Source of the DNA: Armatimonadota bacterium
GTDB taxonomy: Bacteria > Armatimonadota > Fimbriimonadia > Fimbriimonadales > ATM1
Length of the DNA: 39,741 nt
Direction: 5' to 3'
Assembly (NCBI GenBank): GCA_021324165.1
Contig: JAJPJR010000083.1
Coordinates: 1 to 39,741 of the forward strand
Part shown: piece by piece, positions 1-7,999 of the stretch
Numbering within the stretch: the stretch's first letter is position 1
Layout of the letters: each line of letters opens with the position of its first letter
Translations under genes and position numbers: made by a program
Notes under the pieces: generated by a model
Seen by the model: the letters and a program-made list of their open reading frames with translations, nothing else
Databases searched by the model: none
What the model was told of the DNA's origin: nothing

Positions 1-1
1 G

Positions 2-916
2 TCGCTCGCTCGTGCCGACGTGGCCATTCCCGTTCTGTTTGTCGGCGATGCGGGAGCCGGCCAAGAAGACGCTGCGCTGCATCTTTGCAAAGCATTGCTG
101 TGCACTTCATTACAAGCGGGCGATGCGTGCGGCGTTTGCAGCGCATGCAAAATGTTCGATCGCGATCTTTCGCCGGATTTCCTTTTGATCAAACCCCAAG
201 GAAAGGCGAACCTCATTCGCATTCATCAAATCGAATCATCAAAAACCCCAGACGATGATGAAGACTCTCAGCCTCCGCTGCTCGAATTCATCCGCGTTTC
301 ACCGATCCAGGCACGCAACAAAGTAGCGCTGATCAAAAACGCCGATCGGCTGGTGATCAACGCCGCAAACTCACTCCTGAAAACGTTAGAAGAATCGCCC
401 CACGATGTTCGAATCGTGCTGACGTCGCATGCCTCCGGGCGCATCCCGCAAACCATCCGCTCGCGCTGCTGCATCGTTCCGTGTGCCTACCGCTCCGATC
501 AGACCATGGATCCAGCGGTGCTTCGGCTCTCGGCAGGTACGCCCGACCTGGCGGCTTTTTTGTCCAGCGAAACGATGCTGCCATTTGCGCAGGAGTTTTG
601 GAACTGGATACAGAGTTGGACAACCAGGCCGCGCTCGCAGGCTTTGAAAGTCTCAGAAGAGTTTGCAGAACTGTGCGAAAAGTATCACGAACTCCTGCCC
701 GACAGCAAAAACCGCGACGTGCGCACATCACGCGCCGAAATGTTTCAGTTTTTCGCCAACGGCATCGCGTCAAGAATTCGCGATGGGAATGACGAGCTGA
801 TTCCCGCTCTCGATGCTGCGCTGTTCGCTCACCGCGCCGTCATTGGAAACGCCCAATTCAACTATCTTTGCGATTCGTTTTTCACGAATTTCAACGCGAA
901 GTCTCAAGTTCAATAA
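2..916 (+). CDS. holB: DNA polymerase III delta' subunit (clamp loader), 5' end cut by window
   Basis: Clamp-loader subunit that helps place the beta sliding clamp on primed DNA. The frame is open to the left edge, so the true start probably lies outside; a GTG at 20 is the first internal start. Counting from it, a degenerate Walker A (GDAGAGQED, no Lys) lies at residues 9-17. A four-Cys zinc module follows (C28, C37, C40, C43), then the ANSLLKTLEESP segment, and the SRC motif with the arginine finger at 148-150. This combination of zinc module plus SRC is typical of delta'/gamma AAA+ proteins; loss of the P-loop lysine fits delta', which does not hydrolyse ATP. The C-terminal part is helical and poorly conserved. 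The 3' end overlaps the convergent ROK-like gene by 26 bp. Confidence 0.85.
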   Translation, partial: SLARADVAIPVLFVGDAGAGQEDAALHLCKALLCTSLQAGDACGVCSACKMFDRDLSPDFLLIKPQGKANLIRIHQIESSKTPDDDEDSQPPLLEFIRVSPIQARNKVALIKNADRLVINAANSLLKTLEESPHDVRIVLTSHASGRIPQTIRSRCCIVPCAYRSDQTMDPAVLRLSAGTPDLAAFLSSETMLPFAQEFWNWIQSWTTRPRSQALKVSEEFAELCEKYHELLPDSKNRDVRTSRAEMFQFFANGIASRIRDGNDELIPALDAALFAHRAVIGNAQFNYLCDSFFTNFNAKSQVQ

Positions 917-1940
917 GCCACTGACGGATCGCAGCGAGCCCGGCGCCCGAAACCCGAGTCCAAGGAGTGGTCTCCAATATCCGAAGCGTCAGCGCGTCGT
1001 TCACTCTGCGCGAACACATCCTTCGCGTCTGCCGCCGAAGCCGCTCCAAATCCACCAGACGCTCCACATGGTCTGCAACCGCCACAATCATCTGTTGGGG
1101 TTGAAACAGCGTGGCTGCCTTCGACAAAAACTCTGCCGCCGATTCAGCAAGCCGGTCGCAGATTTTCGCCGCTTCAGGATCGCCTTCTTTTTCTGCCGCT
1201 GCGATCGCCTCTACTTTCGCTTTCGATGAATCAATCTGCACTCCGTCATCCTCGATCCAATCGGGCAGCGCTTCGGCGCACAACAGTTCATCGCTTGCAC
1301 CCAAAGGCGATAAATCAATTCTGATTTCTCCGCCGTGCTTTTCACGCGCAACTCCCGTCGCTCCATCCGAAAGATCAACGCACAAACTGGTCGAGTCCCA
1401 CACAGCCGAATCGCGCCGAGCCGCCACTGCAAGCAGCGCCTCGGCCCCCGAAACAACCCGAACACCCTCCGGCACGCACACCCACCGCCGGTTGAAAACC
1501 GTTTTCGAGGAAACGTTAGAAGAAGGGTAAGCAGGAACGCACACCACCTCCGCAATCACACCTTCCACCTCCGACCCGCACACGAACGAAAACCCGCTCG
1601 GGTCGGAATGGGCTTCACGGTGACTCGAAAGTTCTCCCCACGCGTTCACGATCGCCGACCGCACACATCCGACGCTCACGCTGTGCGCGACCACCATCGC
1701 GAGCTTGGGGGCGATGGTCAACTGTCCGGCCTTCCTTCCGCCGCGGCTTTTGGCAAGGCTCGCCTCGCCGATCAGTTCTCGTCCCGAAAGCCGCTTGACG
1801 AGCGCTGCAAGGCTCGCCCCGCTGATTCCCAGCAAATCTGCCAGTTCCGCGCGCGTCGAGCCCGGGCGCTCAAAAACAAGCCGGGCGCATCGAGCGTCAG
1901 TACTGCTGAGTCTTCCGCGCGCCGGCATATAATGAAGCAT
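891..1940 (-). CDS. ROK-like (NagC/XylR-type) transcriptional regulator, degenerate sugar-kinase domain
   Basis: 349 residues from an ATG at 1940 (a second ATG four codons on is also possible). Residues 10-70 form a winged helix-turn-helix (TRAELADLLGISGASLAALVKRL, helix-turn-helix around 30-50) followed by the wing segment SRGGRKAGQL, as in ROK repressors. The remainder resembles the ROK actin-like fold: a phosphate-1-like VDLSDGATG and a glycine-rich region. The zinc-binding ExGH...CxCGxxGC signature of sugar-sensing ROK proteins is absent, so classical sugar or zinc binding is unlikely. Divergent from the ECF sigma operon with only 65 bp between starts, so it could act on the shared region. 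The family call rests mainly on the HTH and overall length. Confidence 0.6.
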   Translation of the reverse strand: MLHYMPARGRLSSTDARCARLVFERPGSTRAELADLLGISGASLAALVKRLSGRELIGEASLAKSRGGRKAGQLTIAPKLAMVVAHSVSVGCVRSAIVNAWGELSSHREAHSDPSGFSFVCGSEVEGVIAEVVCVPAYPSSNVSSKTVFNRRWVCVPEGVRVVSGAEALLAVAARRDSAVWDSTSLCVDLSDGATGVAREKHGGEIRIDLSPLGASDELLCAEALPDWIEDDGVQIDSSKAKVEAIAAAEKEGDPEAAKICDRLAESAAEFLSKAATLFQPQQMIVAVADHVERLVDLERLRRQTRRMCSRRVNDALTLRILETTPWTRVSGAGLAAIRQWLIELETSR

Positions 1941-1961
1941 ACACGGGGGACAAGTTTCTGG

Positions 1962-1990
1962 GGAACCTTTTCCCCTAATTCAAGCGTAAA
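1962..1990 (+). promoter_or_regulatory. Candidate ECF-sigma promoter (GGAACC-N17-CGTAAA) of the sigma/anti-sigma/htrA operon
   Basis: GGAACC at 1962-1967 and CGTAAA at 1985-1990, 16 bases before the GTG start of the sigma gene. ECF sigma factors commonly read GGAAC about 16-17 bases from CGT, and often their own promoter. The same pattern precedes the second ECF operon at 36624. The spacing here (18 bases from GGAAC to CGT) is one longer than usual. The -35 box is embedded in a small palindrome, GGGGAA...TTCCCC. Confidence 0.5.
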
Positions 1991-2005
1991 CCGGGATATC
2001 CGATC

Positions 2006-2602
2006 GTGAGGGCGACAGCAACCATAGACAGAGACCGAGACTCCTCGGGTGAGAGCCGTGTTCAGCGGTTCGACGCGCTCATGCGCGAATCGTACGCTCA
2101 AGCGTTCCATTTAGCGCTTCGCCTCACGGGGCGCCGGGCCGACGCCGAAGATTTAGTTCAGGAGTCGTTTATTCGGGCTTACAGGTTCTTTCACCGATAC
2201 GATTCCAGGCTTCCGTTTCCGAACTGGCTTTATCGCATCATGACCAACGCGCACATTGACGAAATGCGCCGCCGGGGAAAACTCAAACTCGCAAGCCTTG
2301 ATGAAACTCACCCGGAGACCGGATCAGCGTGGGAGATCGCCGATGAAACCCATTCGCCTGACAAAGCGCTGATGCTCGATCAGTTCGAAGTTGAAGTGCA
2401 GGAAGCGCTGCTGCGAATGACGCCCGAGTTTCGCATAGCGATTCTGCTTTCCGACATGGAAGGAATGTCCTACGAAGAGATTGCCGAAATTATGAAAACC
2501 TCGATCGGCACGGTGCGCTCCAGAATTCATCGTGGGCGCAAGCAGCTGCGGCGGTTTTTGTTGGCCCTTAGGCCCGACAAATACAAGGAGATTGCACAAT
2601 GA
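2006..2602 (+). CDS. ECF-type RNA polymerase sigma factor (RpoE/AlgU-like)
   Basis: 198 residues. Region 2 spans about residues 22-92, with the DAEDLVQESFIRAYRFF core of region 2.2 and the FPNWLYRIMTNAHIDEMRRR DNA-melting segment. Region 4 spans about 128-185, with the MSYEEIAEIMKTSIGTVRSRIHRGR helix-turn-helix. There is no region 1 or 3, as expected for group 4 sigma factors. A GTG at 2006 is preceded by GGGA at 1993-1996. The gene overlaps the anti-sigma gene by 4 bases (ATGA), so the two are translationally coupled. The genes downstream (anti-sigma, RseB/MucB-like, HtrA) imply that it directs an envelope-stress response. Confidence 0.92.
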   Translation: MRATATIDRDRDSSGESRVQRFDALMRESYAQAFHLALRLTGRRADAEDLVQESFIRAYRFFHRYDSRLPFPNWLYRIMTNAHIDEMRRRGKLKLASLDETHPETGSAWEIADETHSPDKALMLDQFEVEVQEALLRMTPEFRIAILLSDMEGMSYEEIAEIMKTSIGTVRSRIHRGRKQLRRFLLALRPDKYKEIAQ

Positions 2603-3054
2603 ACTGCCGCTGCGTGCAATCTCGGCTCGCGGCTTATCTCGACCGCGAACTTTCGCCCAATGAAAGGGCGGCGGTGCGTGCGCATCTTTCTGAATGTGCC
2701 GAATGCAAAAAAGAGTTTGACGAGGCGGAGCGGATCAAAAACGCGATCGCAGGCTTATCCTCTATCGAACCTTCCGAGCAGTTCGAACGCCGTCTGTTCG
2801 AAGCCGTGCATGCCGCCGCGCCAAAATCCACCGCGCGCGAAACTGTCGGATGGGGCCTTGCCATTGTTCCTGCCGTCGCCGCAATCGCCGGATATCTTTT
2901 GTTTGTCTTCACGCGATCGCCAGAAGCCCCTGTGCAGTCGGTTCCGACCTCTGCGCAGTCCGACACCCTTGCCAGAGACCAGGCGTTCGATCAGGCAAGG
3001 AACCCGTTTTCTGCAGGCACGGTGGTTTCATTCGAGGGAACCAACGGAAGGTAG
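2599..3054 (+). CDS. Anti-sigma factor with zinc-finger (ZAS) domain, single-pass membrane protein
   Basis: 151 residues. The N-terminal cytoplasmic domain carries H29, C33 and C36 (HLSECAEC), the HxxxCxxC signature of zinc-containing anti-sigma domains, followed by a helical segment. One transmembrane helix lies at about residues 85-104 (GLAIVPAVAAIAGYLLFVF), leaving a short Ser/Thr/Pro-rich periplasmic tail of about 45 residues. It is expected to hold the preceding sigma factor inactive at the membrane until its tail is cleaved or relieved. The ATG overlaps the sigma stop codon. The periplasmic tail is short compared with RseA or MucA, so the way it contacts the RseB-like protein cannot be inferred from sequence. 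Confidence 0.88.
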   Translation: MNCRCVQSRLAAYLDRELSPNERAAVRAHLSECAECKKEFDEAERIKNAIAGLSSIEPSEQFERRLFEAVHAAAPKSTARETVGWGLAIVPAVAAIAGYLLFVFTRSPEAPVQSVPTSAQSDTLARDQAFDQARNPFSAGTVVSFEGTNGR

Positions 3055-3058
3055 CCCA

Positions 3059-4294
3059 TTGCCAGGAATTTCAACTTTATTGCTGATCCTTAGCGTAGCG
3101 GCAGGGCAGGCGTTTCCGGCGCAGTCGCCGTCGCCGCTCGATATCCTTCGGCGCGCGATGGAAGCCGATACCCACACAACCTATAGTGCGATCCGTCTGG
3201 TTTCAACCTTCGAAGGGCGCGGATTTGGCCTGCGCATTAAAAAAGATCAAGACAGTTCAGGCGCAAGCGCAACGCTCGTGCTCGCTCCCACATGGATGCA
3301 AGGCCGAATCACGATTGACGACGGCAAAAAACTTTCAACTTATAATCCGGAGCGCAAAACGTTGTTTGTGCAGGATTCGCCGGTTCGCATGTTGGACAAA
3401 GGCGAATGGGATCGCCGAATCGCGCTGATCAAACAGAACTATCGAGTCAGCGATCCCGAGCCTTGCACATATGCGGGAAGGCGGTCAGTGCGCATCTCCA
3501 TCAGCCCGAACGAAAAAGGGATGCTGTTTACTCGATGCTTTTGGGTGGATTCAGATCGCAATGTGATGCTGCGTGTGGATTGGGTTCACCCTTCAGGAAA
3601 ACGCAAAACGATCAGCGACACGCTCACGATCTCTTATCCCGAAAAACTTCCCGATGACGTGCTGAAACTGAAACTGATGGAAACCCCCAAGCAAGTGCGC
3701 ATCCAATCTCCGCGCACCGAGCGTTCGATCTCAAGCCTTTCTAAACACGTGGGCTTCGACGTGCTGCTTCCGCTCGATATGCCCCTCGGGTTCTTGTTCA
3801 CGCGGGCCGAAGCGGTATCCGGAGCCACGCGCACCATGGCGGCTTTACGTTTTACCGATGGAGCGTCGAACGTTACGATTTACCAAGCCCAGGGAGTTGA
3901 TGGCAAGCCTCCGTGGCGGGTTGACGCAAGGCGCGGAGATTTCGAACACAACGGGCTGTTTTTTGCCGTTGAGGGCGACGTGCCCGAAGCCGCGCGAGCC
4001 AAGTTCATCGAGGCCGTCCGTCAAAACAACGGCGAAAGTGAGGCCGCCTTCCGCCAAAAGGCCGCAAAACTGATGGCTGCCCCCGAGAGGCTTGTGGCCG
4101 ACCTCCGCGACTTGGGGCTGCGATTCGGAGATGTGGTCATGTGCCTGGCCGTCAGCAAATCCGACCCGAGAAAGGCGATGGAAGCCGCCTGGCTGGTTCG
4201 AAAGGGCCGATCTATCGAGGAAATTTCCGAAAAATTCGGCGTTCGGGAATCCGACATTCGAAAAACTGTTAAACAGTTTTGGACCAATACTTAA
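3059..4294 (+). CDS. RseB/MucB-like periplasmic sigma-E regulatory protein
   Basis: The frame is open much further upstream, but that part overlaps the anti-sigma gene. I place the start at TTG 3059, which has GGAAGG at 3046-3051 and opens with a signal peptide (MPGISTLLLILSVAAGQAF). This gives 411 residues. Residues 25-200 look like the MucB/RseB N-terminal, LolA-like half-barrel (repeat of beta strands: ATLVLAPTWMQGRITIDDGKK, TLFVQDSPVRML, KGMLFTRCFWVDSDRNVMLRVDWV). Residues 225-310 could be the smaller MucB C-terminal domain (DVLLPLDMPLGFLFTRAEAV). The last 100 residues are helical with an extra helix-turn-helix-like end (IEEISEKFGVRESDIRKTV), unusual for an exported protein. It sits 4 bases after the anti-sigma gene and 23 before htrA, the order seen in Pseudomonas algU-mucA-mucB-mucD. 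Confidence 0.68.
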   Translation: MPGISTLLLILSVAAGQAFPAQSPSPLDILRRAMEADTHTTYSAIRLVSTFEGRGFGLRIKKDQDSSGASATLVLAPTWMQGRITIDDGKKLSTYNPERKTLFVQDSPVRMLDKGEWDRRIALIKQNYRVSDPEPCTYAGRRSVRISISPNEKGMLFTRCFWVDSDRNVMLRVDWVHPSGKRKTISDTLTISYPEKLPDDVLKLKLMETPKQVRIQSPRTERSISSLSKHVGFDVLLPLDMPLGFLFTRAEAVSGATRTMAALRFTDGASNVTIYQAQGVDGKPPWRVDARRGDFEHNGLFFAVEGDVPEAARAKFIEAVRQNNGESEAAFRQKAAKLMAAPERLVADLRDLGLRFGDVVMCLAVSKSDPRKAMEAAWLVRKGRSIEEISEKFGVRESDIRKTVKQFWTNT

Positions 4295-4317
4295 AAATCG
4301 TTCATAGGAGACGCATC

Positions 4318-5802
4318 ATGGGACGACTCTTTCGTTCGGGCCTCGGTTGGGCCCTGATTGCCGGCGTAGCCGTAGGCGCGCTGGGCACCGTACTTTTCTT
4401 TAACTCCAAGCGGTTCGCGTTGGCGGCCCCATCCGAACTTCCTGCCCTCAGCGCGGCCGAAACCGACGTTTTGGCCACGCTCGACAGCGCGGTCACCAAG
4501 CTCACCGAAAGGCTGGTGCCGTCGGTCGTGCATATCCGCAACCCGCGCGGAAGCGAAGGCTCGGGAGTGGTATTCCGCGGCGACGGCTGGATCGTGAGCA
4601 ACGCGCACGTCGTCGAGGGCGCATCACAAGTCAAAGTCACCTTCAACGACGGCCGGACCGCCGACGGCAAAGTGTATCTGGATGATATGAGCGACATCGC
4701 CGTGGTGAAGGTGGATCGCACCGGACTGGAGCCCGCGCATTTCGCCGACAGCGAACTTGTCAAGCCGGGCCAGATCGCCATCGCCATCGGTTCGCCGCTC
4801 GGCTTCGAGCAGTCGGTAACGTTCGGTCACGTAAGCGCAACCGGCAGAACGACCAACAACCCTGCCGCGGTTTATGCGCTCGGAAGACCGTATTTCGACA
4901 TGATTCAAACCGACGCCGCGATCAACCCCGGAAACTCGGGAGGGCCGCTGATGAACTCCCGCGGCGAAGTGATCGGAATCAACACCTACATCGCCTCGTC
5001 GAACGGCCTCAGCGCAGGAGTGGGATTCGCCATCCAATCCAACACGGTGAAAGTTGTCGCCGAACAGCTGATTTCCACGGGCAAAGTTACACGCGGCTAC
5101 GTCGGTCTGATCCCTGCGAACCTTTTAGGCTACGAGAAGCAGGAGAAAAACGTTCAAAGCGGTGCGATCATCCGCGAAGTGTCACCCGACAGTCCGGCAT
5201 CCAAAGCCGGTTTGAAGGCTGGAGACGTTGTTACCGAACTGAACAGCATTCCGATTCGCGGCGAAATGGACTTTCGCAACGCGATGATTCTGAACAAACC
5301 GGGCGCCAACGTTACGCTGAAAGTGATCCGCGATGGAAAACCGCTCAGCATCAACGTGAAACTTGCTGAACGACCCGCCGAACCAGCGCCAACCACGCGA
5401 AACCAAAGACGCGGAGGCGAGAACCCGTTTGGCGACCTACCCGATGGTTTCGACATTCCGATGCCGTTCGACCGCGTGCCAAACGCGCCCCGCGATTCGG
5501 GCCCGCAAACCGAACAGCCAGCAAAACTGGGCGTGGAAGTGCGCGCCTTGACTCCGGATGAGCAGAAGGCTCTTCCGGTGAAAGGTGTGTTCGTCGCTTC
5601 GGTTCAACCAGGTTCACCAGCCGAACGAGCCGGGGTGAAACCCGGAATGATCATCACGCGGATTGATTCGCGCAAGATCGAATTGCCAGCCGATCTCACC
5701 GATGCGATGAAGCAGTATCACGCAGGTGACTCGGCGCTGCTGACGTTCGGCAAATACCAAAAGAATATGCAGAGCATCATGACCATTACGATCCAGTTCT
5801 GA
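4318..5802 (+). CDS. degQ: HtrA/DegQ-type periplasmic serine protease with two PDZ domains
   Basis: 494 residues from ATG 4318, with AGGAG at 4306-4310; an in-frame TTG at 4279 lacks a site and is rejected. An N-terminal membrane anchor or signal sequence (residues 8-28, WALIAGVAVGALGTVLFF) is followed by a trypsin-like domain with the catalytic triad H97 (SNAHVV), D126 (MSDIAVV) and S207 (NPGNSGGPL). PDZ1 is at about 265-350 (RGYVGLIP start). A Pro/Arg-rich linker at 360-405 leads to PDZ2 at about 410-490 (KLGVEVRALTP, VFVASVQPGSPAERAG). This is the full DegP/DegQ/MucD layout. It degrades or refolds damaged envelope proteins and here is the effector at the end of the sigma-E-like operon. Confidence 0.93.
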   Translation: MGRLFRSGLGWALIAGVAVGALGTVLFFNSKRFALAAPSELPALSAAETDVLATLDSAVTKLTERLVPSVVHIRNPRGSEGSGVVFRGDGWIVSNAHVVEGASQVKVTFNDGRTADGKVYLDDMSDIAVVKVDRTGLEPAHFADSELVKPGQIAIAIGSPLGFEQSVTFGHVSATGRTTNNPAAVYALGRPYFDMIQTDAAINPGNSGGPLMNSRGEVIGINTYIASSNGLSAGVGFAIQSNTVKVVAEQLISTGKVTRGYVGLIPANLLGYEKQEKNVQSGAIIREVSPDSPASKAGLKAGDVVTELNSIPIRGEMDFRNAMILNKPGANVTLKVIRDGKPLSINVKLAERPAEPAPTTRNQRRGGENPFGDLPDGFDIPMPFDRVPNAPRDSGPQTEQPAKLGVEVRALTPDEQKALPVKGVFVASVQPGSPAERAGVKPGMIITRIDSRKIELPADLTDAMKQYHAGDSALLTFGKYQKNMQSIMTITIQF

Positions 5803-5827
5803 ACGCGAACGGCAGGTTGGTCTACGT

Positions 5828-5861
5828 CGGGCCGCAGGTGCAATAATCAGCCTGCGGCCCG
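5828..5861. other. Perfect 11-bp inverted repeat ending at the start codon of the SprT gene
   Basis: CGGGCCGCAGG at 5828-5838 pairs fully with CCTGCGGCCCG at 5851-5861 around a 12-base loop. No T-tract follows, so it is a poor intrinsic terminator. The ATG of the next gene begins at the very next base (5862), so the hairpin would occlude initiation or serve as a weak htrA terminator or mRNA stabiliser. Confidence 0.6.
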
Positions 5862-6395
5862 ATGAATCTTTTGGAATATATTGACTGGCTTGAATCCAGC
5901 GGCGGCGACAGGATGGACTCGGAAGCGCGGTCGGCTCTCGCCGAAGCGCGGCGGATTCTGCCGATGGCTTCCGCGGTTCAGATCGTTTGGAAGAACTACC
6001 GCACCACCGCCGGCAGGGCGTATTTTCACAACAACACGATCTGCCTCAGCCGGCCGCTTTTGACCACTCCCGCGCGCGTCCAGGACACGGTGATTCACGA
6101 ATACGCGCACTTGTGGGTGAACGAACGTTATGGGCAGCGCGCCCTGCCGCATGGCAAAGAGTGGAAATTCGCAATGAGAAAACTCGGCGCAAAGCCAGAG
6201 GTAACGCACGATTATGAGTGCGAGCGCAATCAAACTCAGCCGCGCCACGCCTACGCCTGCGAAAAGTGCGGCGGGTTGATTTACCGCGTTAAACCTTTGA
6301 TGCGGGGCCGCAGATACCTTCATGTGGGGTGCGGCGGCAGACTAAGCCACGTTGACCAGATGGATAGGAGAAGACTTCCATTATCAGGATCGTAA
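5862..6395 (+). CDS. SprT-like zinc metalloprotease-fold protein
   Basis: 177 residues. The HExxH zinc site is at residues 79-83 (VIHEYAHLWV), and a histidine in LPHGKEWKFAMRKLGAKPE follows as the likely third ligand region, typical of SprT/Spartan domains (order HEYAHL...HGxxWkxxmrklG). A C-terminal zinc-ribbon-like part (YACEKCGGLIYR...HVGCGGRL) keeps the first CxxC but only one Cys of the second pair, so the ribbon is degenerate. The ATG at 5862 directly follows a hairpin with no Shine-Dalgarno; ATG 5914 is an alternative start that would keep the domain. SprT proteins in eukaryotes cleave DNA-protein crosslinks; the bacterial role is not settled. Its 3' end overlaps the next gene if that starts at ATT 6380. 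Confidence 0.8.
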   Translation: MNLLEYIDWLESSGGDRMDSEARSALAEARRILPMASAVQIVWKNYRTTAGRAYFHNNTICLSRPLLTTPARVQDTVIHEYAHLWVNERYGQRALPHGKEWKFAMRKLGAKPEVTHDYECERNQTQPRHAYACEKCGGLIYRVKPLMRGRRYLHVGCGGRLSHVDQMDRRRLPLSGS

Positions 6396-7999
6396 CCGCC
6401 AATCAGATGCGCGGCGTCGAATCCACGGCGGTGGCGGAATTCGGTGTGCGCGTCCGCGAGATGATGGAAGCCGCCGGCAAGGCGCTCGCCGAAGAGATCA
6501 TCCAAACCAAAAACATCCAAAACGTTTTGGCTGCCGCCGGACCCGGCAACAACGGGGGCGACGGCATCGCCGCCGCGCGGTTCCTGTTTGCCGAAGGAAA
6601 AAACGTGACGATTCTGCTTGCCGTCGAACCTTCGAAACTGAAGGACGAACCGCTGCATCAGTTTCGAATGGCAGCGGAAGCGGGCATCCCGATCATCGAG
6701 CCTTCCTCGCCTCATTACAGCGCGGAACTGCAGCGATTCGGCGAGTTCGATGCGATCATTGACGCGCTGCTGGGAACGGGTGCAAGGCTGCCGGTCGAGG
6801 GCACCATTCGTCAGATCATCGAAGCGGTCAACGACTCTCCGGCGCTGATTGTGAGTGCAGATATCCCGACGGGGATTGACTGCGATACCGGAAGAGCGTT
6901 CGGCGAACACGTTTTTGCCGACCGCACGCTCACGTTTGGTCTTGCCAAGCCGTTTCTGTTTTGTGCTGAAGGGATCGCCGCGAGCGGCGCCTGGAGAATT
7001 GTGGACATCGGTTTACCCCTCGAACTGATCGCGAATGTTGGGACGGCGTTTATGATCGAGGACACATGGGCGTTTACTCGGCTTCCTAGGCGGAATGTTC
7101 ATTCGCACAAGCGATCATCGGGAGTGGTGCTTGTGATCGCCGGCTCCCGCTCATTTCCAGGAGCGGCGAGCCTTACGGCCCGGGGCGCCTATCGCGCTGG
7201 TGCCGGCTTGGTGCTCGTGGCAACCGTAGAAGAGGCCGCGCAGTCGGTTCGAGCCACCCTGCCCGAATCGCCGGTAGAAGTCGTCCCCTCGCAGGATGGG
7301 TTTCTAAATCCGGAAGCGATAGGCAAAGTGATCGCCATGGCCGAAAGGTGCGACGCCGTAGTCATCGGGCCCGGCATCGGACGCGAGCCGTGCGTGGGCG
7401 GGTTTGTGGACGGTCTGTTCTCGCGTATGGAGGCTCAATGGGTGGTGGATGCGGACGCACTCTGGTGGCTTCCCGAAATCCGGTCTCACCCTTCCAAGCC
7501 GGCGTTGCTGACACCCCACAACGGCGAAGCGGCACGCCTCTTGGGATGCGATCATGAATCCGTGGCTGGCGCCCGATTCTCGGCAATTCGAGAAATAACC
7601 GAAAAGTATTCTCATCAGGCGCTGCTGAAAGGGCCTCACAGTCTGGTATGCGAGGCGGATGGCGAAATTGGAGTCAATATGACCGGGAGTCCTCAGCTCG
7701 CAACGGCAGGCACCGGCGACGTGCTCGCGGGGGTTGCGGGGGCGTACCTGGCGGTTCTCGGCGACCCGTTTCAGGCAGGCGCGCTGGCGGCGTTCGTTCA
7801 CGGCGCGGCAGGAGAACTGCTGGATGCGGAATACCCCGGGATGATGGGGGCGCTTGCCACCGAAATCGCCGATGCGATTCCAAAAGCGCGCAAGGAGAGA
7901 TTTGATCGGCTTGTTGAAGCGATGGAAAGTTTGGAAGAAGATGACGAGCAGTGGGATGAAGATTTCGAAGAGGACGATCTGGACGAAAGGCTCAATTAG
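6380..7999 (+). CDS. nnr: Bifunctional NAD(P)H-hydrate epimerase / ADP-dependent NAD(P)H-hydrate dehydratase
   Basis: Repairs hydrated NAD(P)H: the N-terminal half epimerises R/S-NAD(P)HX, the C-terminal half dehydrates S-NAD(P)HX with ADP. About 539 residues. The epimerase domain shows the GPGNNGGDGIAAARFL motif and ALLGTG; the ribokinase-fold dehydratase domain shows SGVVLVIAGS, GPGIGR, VVDADALWWL, LTPHNGEAARLLG and the catalytic ATAGTGDVLAG. The conserved start of this family (roughly M-x-I-V-T-x-x-Q/E-M-R-x-x-E) is encoded as IRIVTANQMRGVE from an ATT at 6380. AGGAG at 6366-6370 lies 9 bases before it, and a stop at 6365 prevents longer frames. ATG 6407 has no ribosome site and would remove nine conserved residues. 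The C-terminus is an unusual acidic tail (EEDDEQWDEDFEEDDLDE). Overlaps the FHA gene by 44 bases. Confidence 0.9.
   Translation: MIRIVTANQMRGVESTAVAEFGVRVREMMEAAGKALAEEIIQTKNIQNVLAAAGPGNNGGDGIAAARFLFAEGKNVTILLAVEPSKLKDEPLHQFRMAAEAGIPIIEPSSPHYSAELQRFGEFDAIIDALLGTGARLPVEGTIRQIIEAVNDSPALIVSADIPTGIDCDTGRAFGEHVFADRTLTFGLAKPFLFCAEGIAASGAWRIVDIGLPLELIANVGTAFMIEDTWAFTRLPRRNVHSHKRSSGVVLVIAGSRSFPGAASLTARGAYRAGAGLVLVATVEEAAQSVRATLPESPVEVVPSQDGFLNPEAIGKVIAMAERCDAVVIGPGIGREPCVGGFVDGLFSRMEAQWVVDADALWWLPEIRSHPSKPALLTPHNGEAARLLGCDHESVAGARFSAIREITEKYSHQALLKGPHSLVCEADGEIGVNMTGSPQLATAGTGDVLAGVAGAYLAVLGDPFQAGALAAFVHGAAGELLDAEYPGMMGALATEIADAIPKARKERFDRLVEAMESLEEDDEQWDEDFEEDDLDERLN

Noticed and set aside
2660-3058. 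Upstream extension of the RseB/MucB-like gene
   Set aside because: It overlaps the anti-sigma gene in another frame, and the signal peptide with a ribosome site begins only at 3059.
5828-5861. The hairpin as an ordinary rho-independent terminator
   Set aside because: No T-tract follows, and the start codon of the next gene is immediately adjacent; kept as an unassigned inverted repeat.
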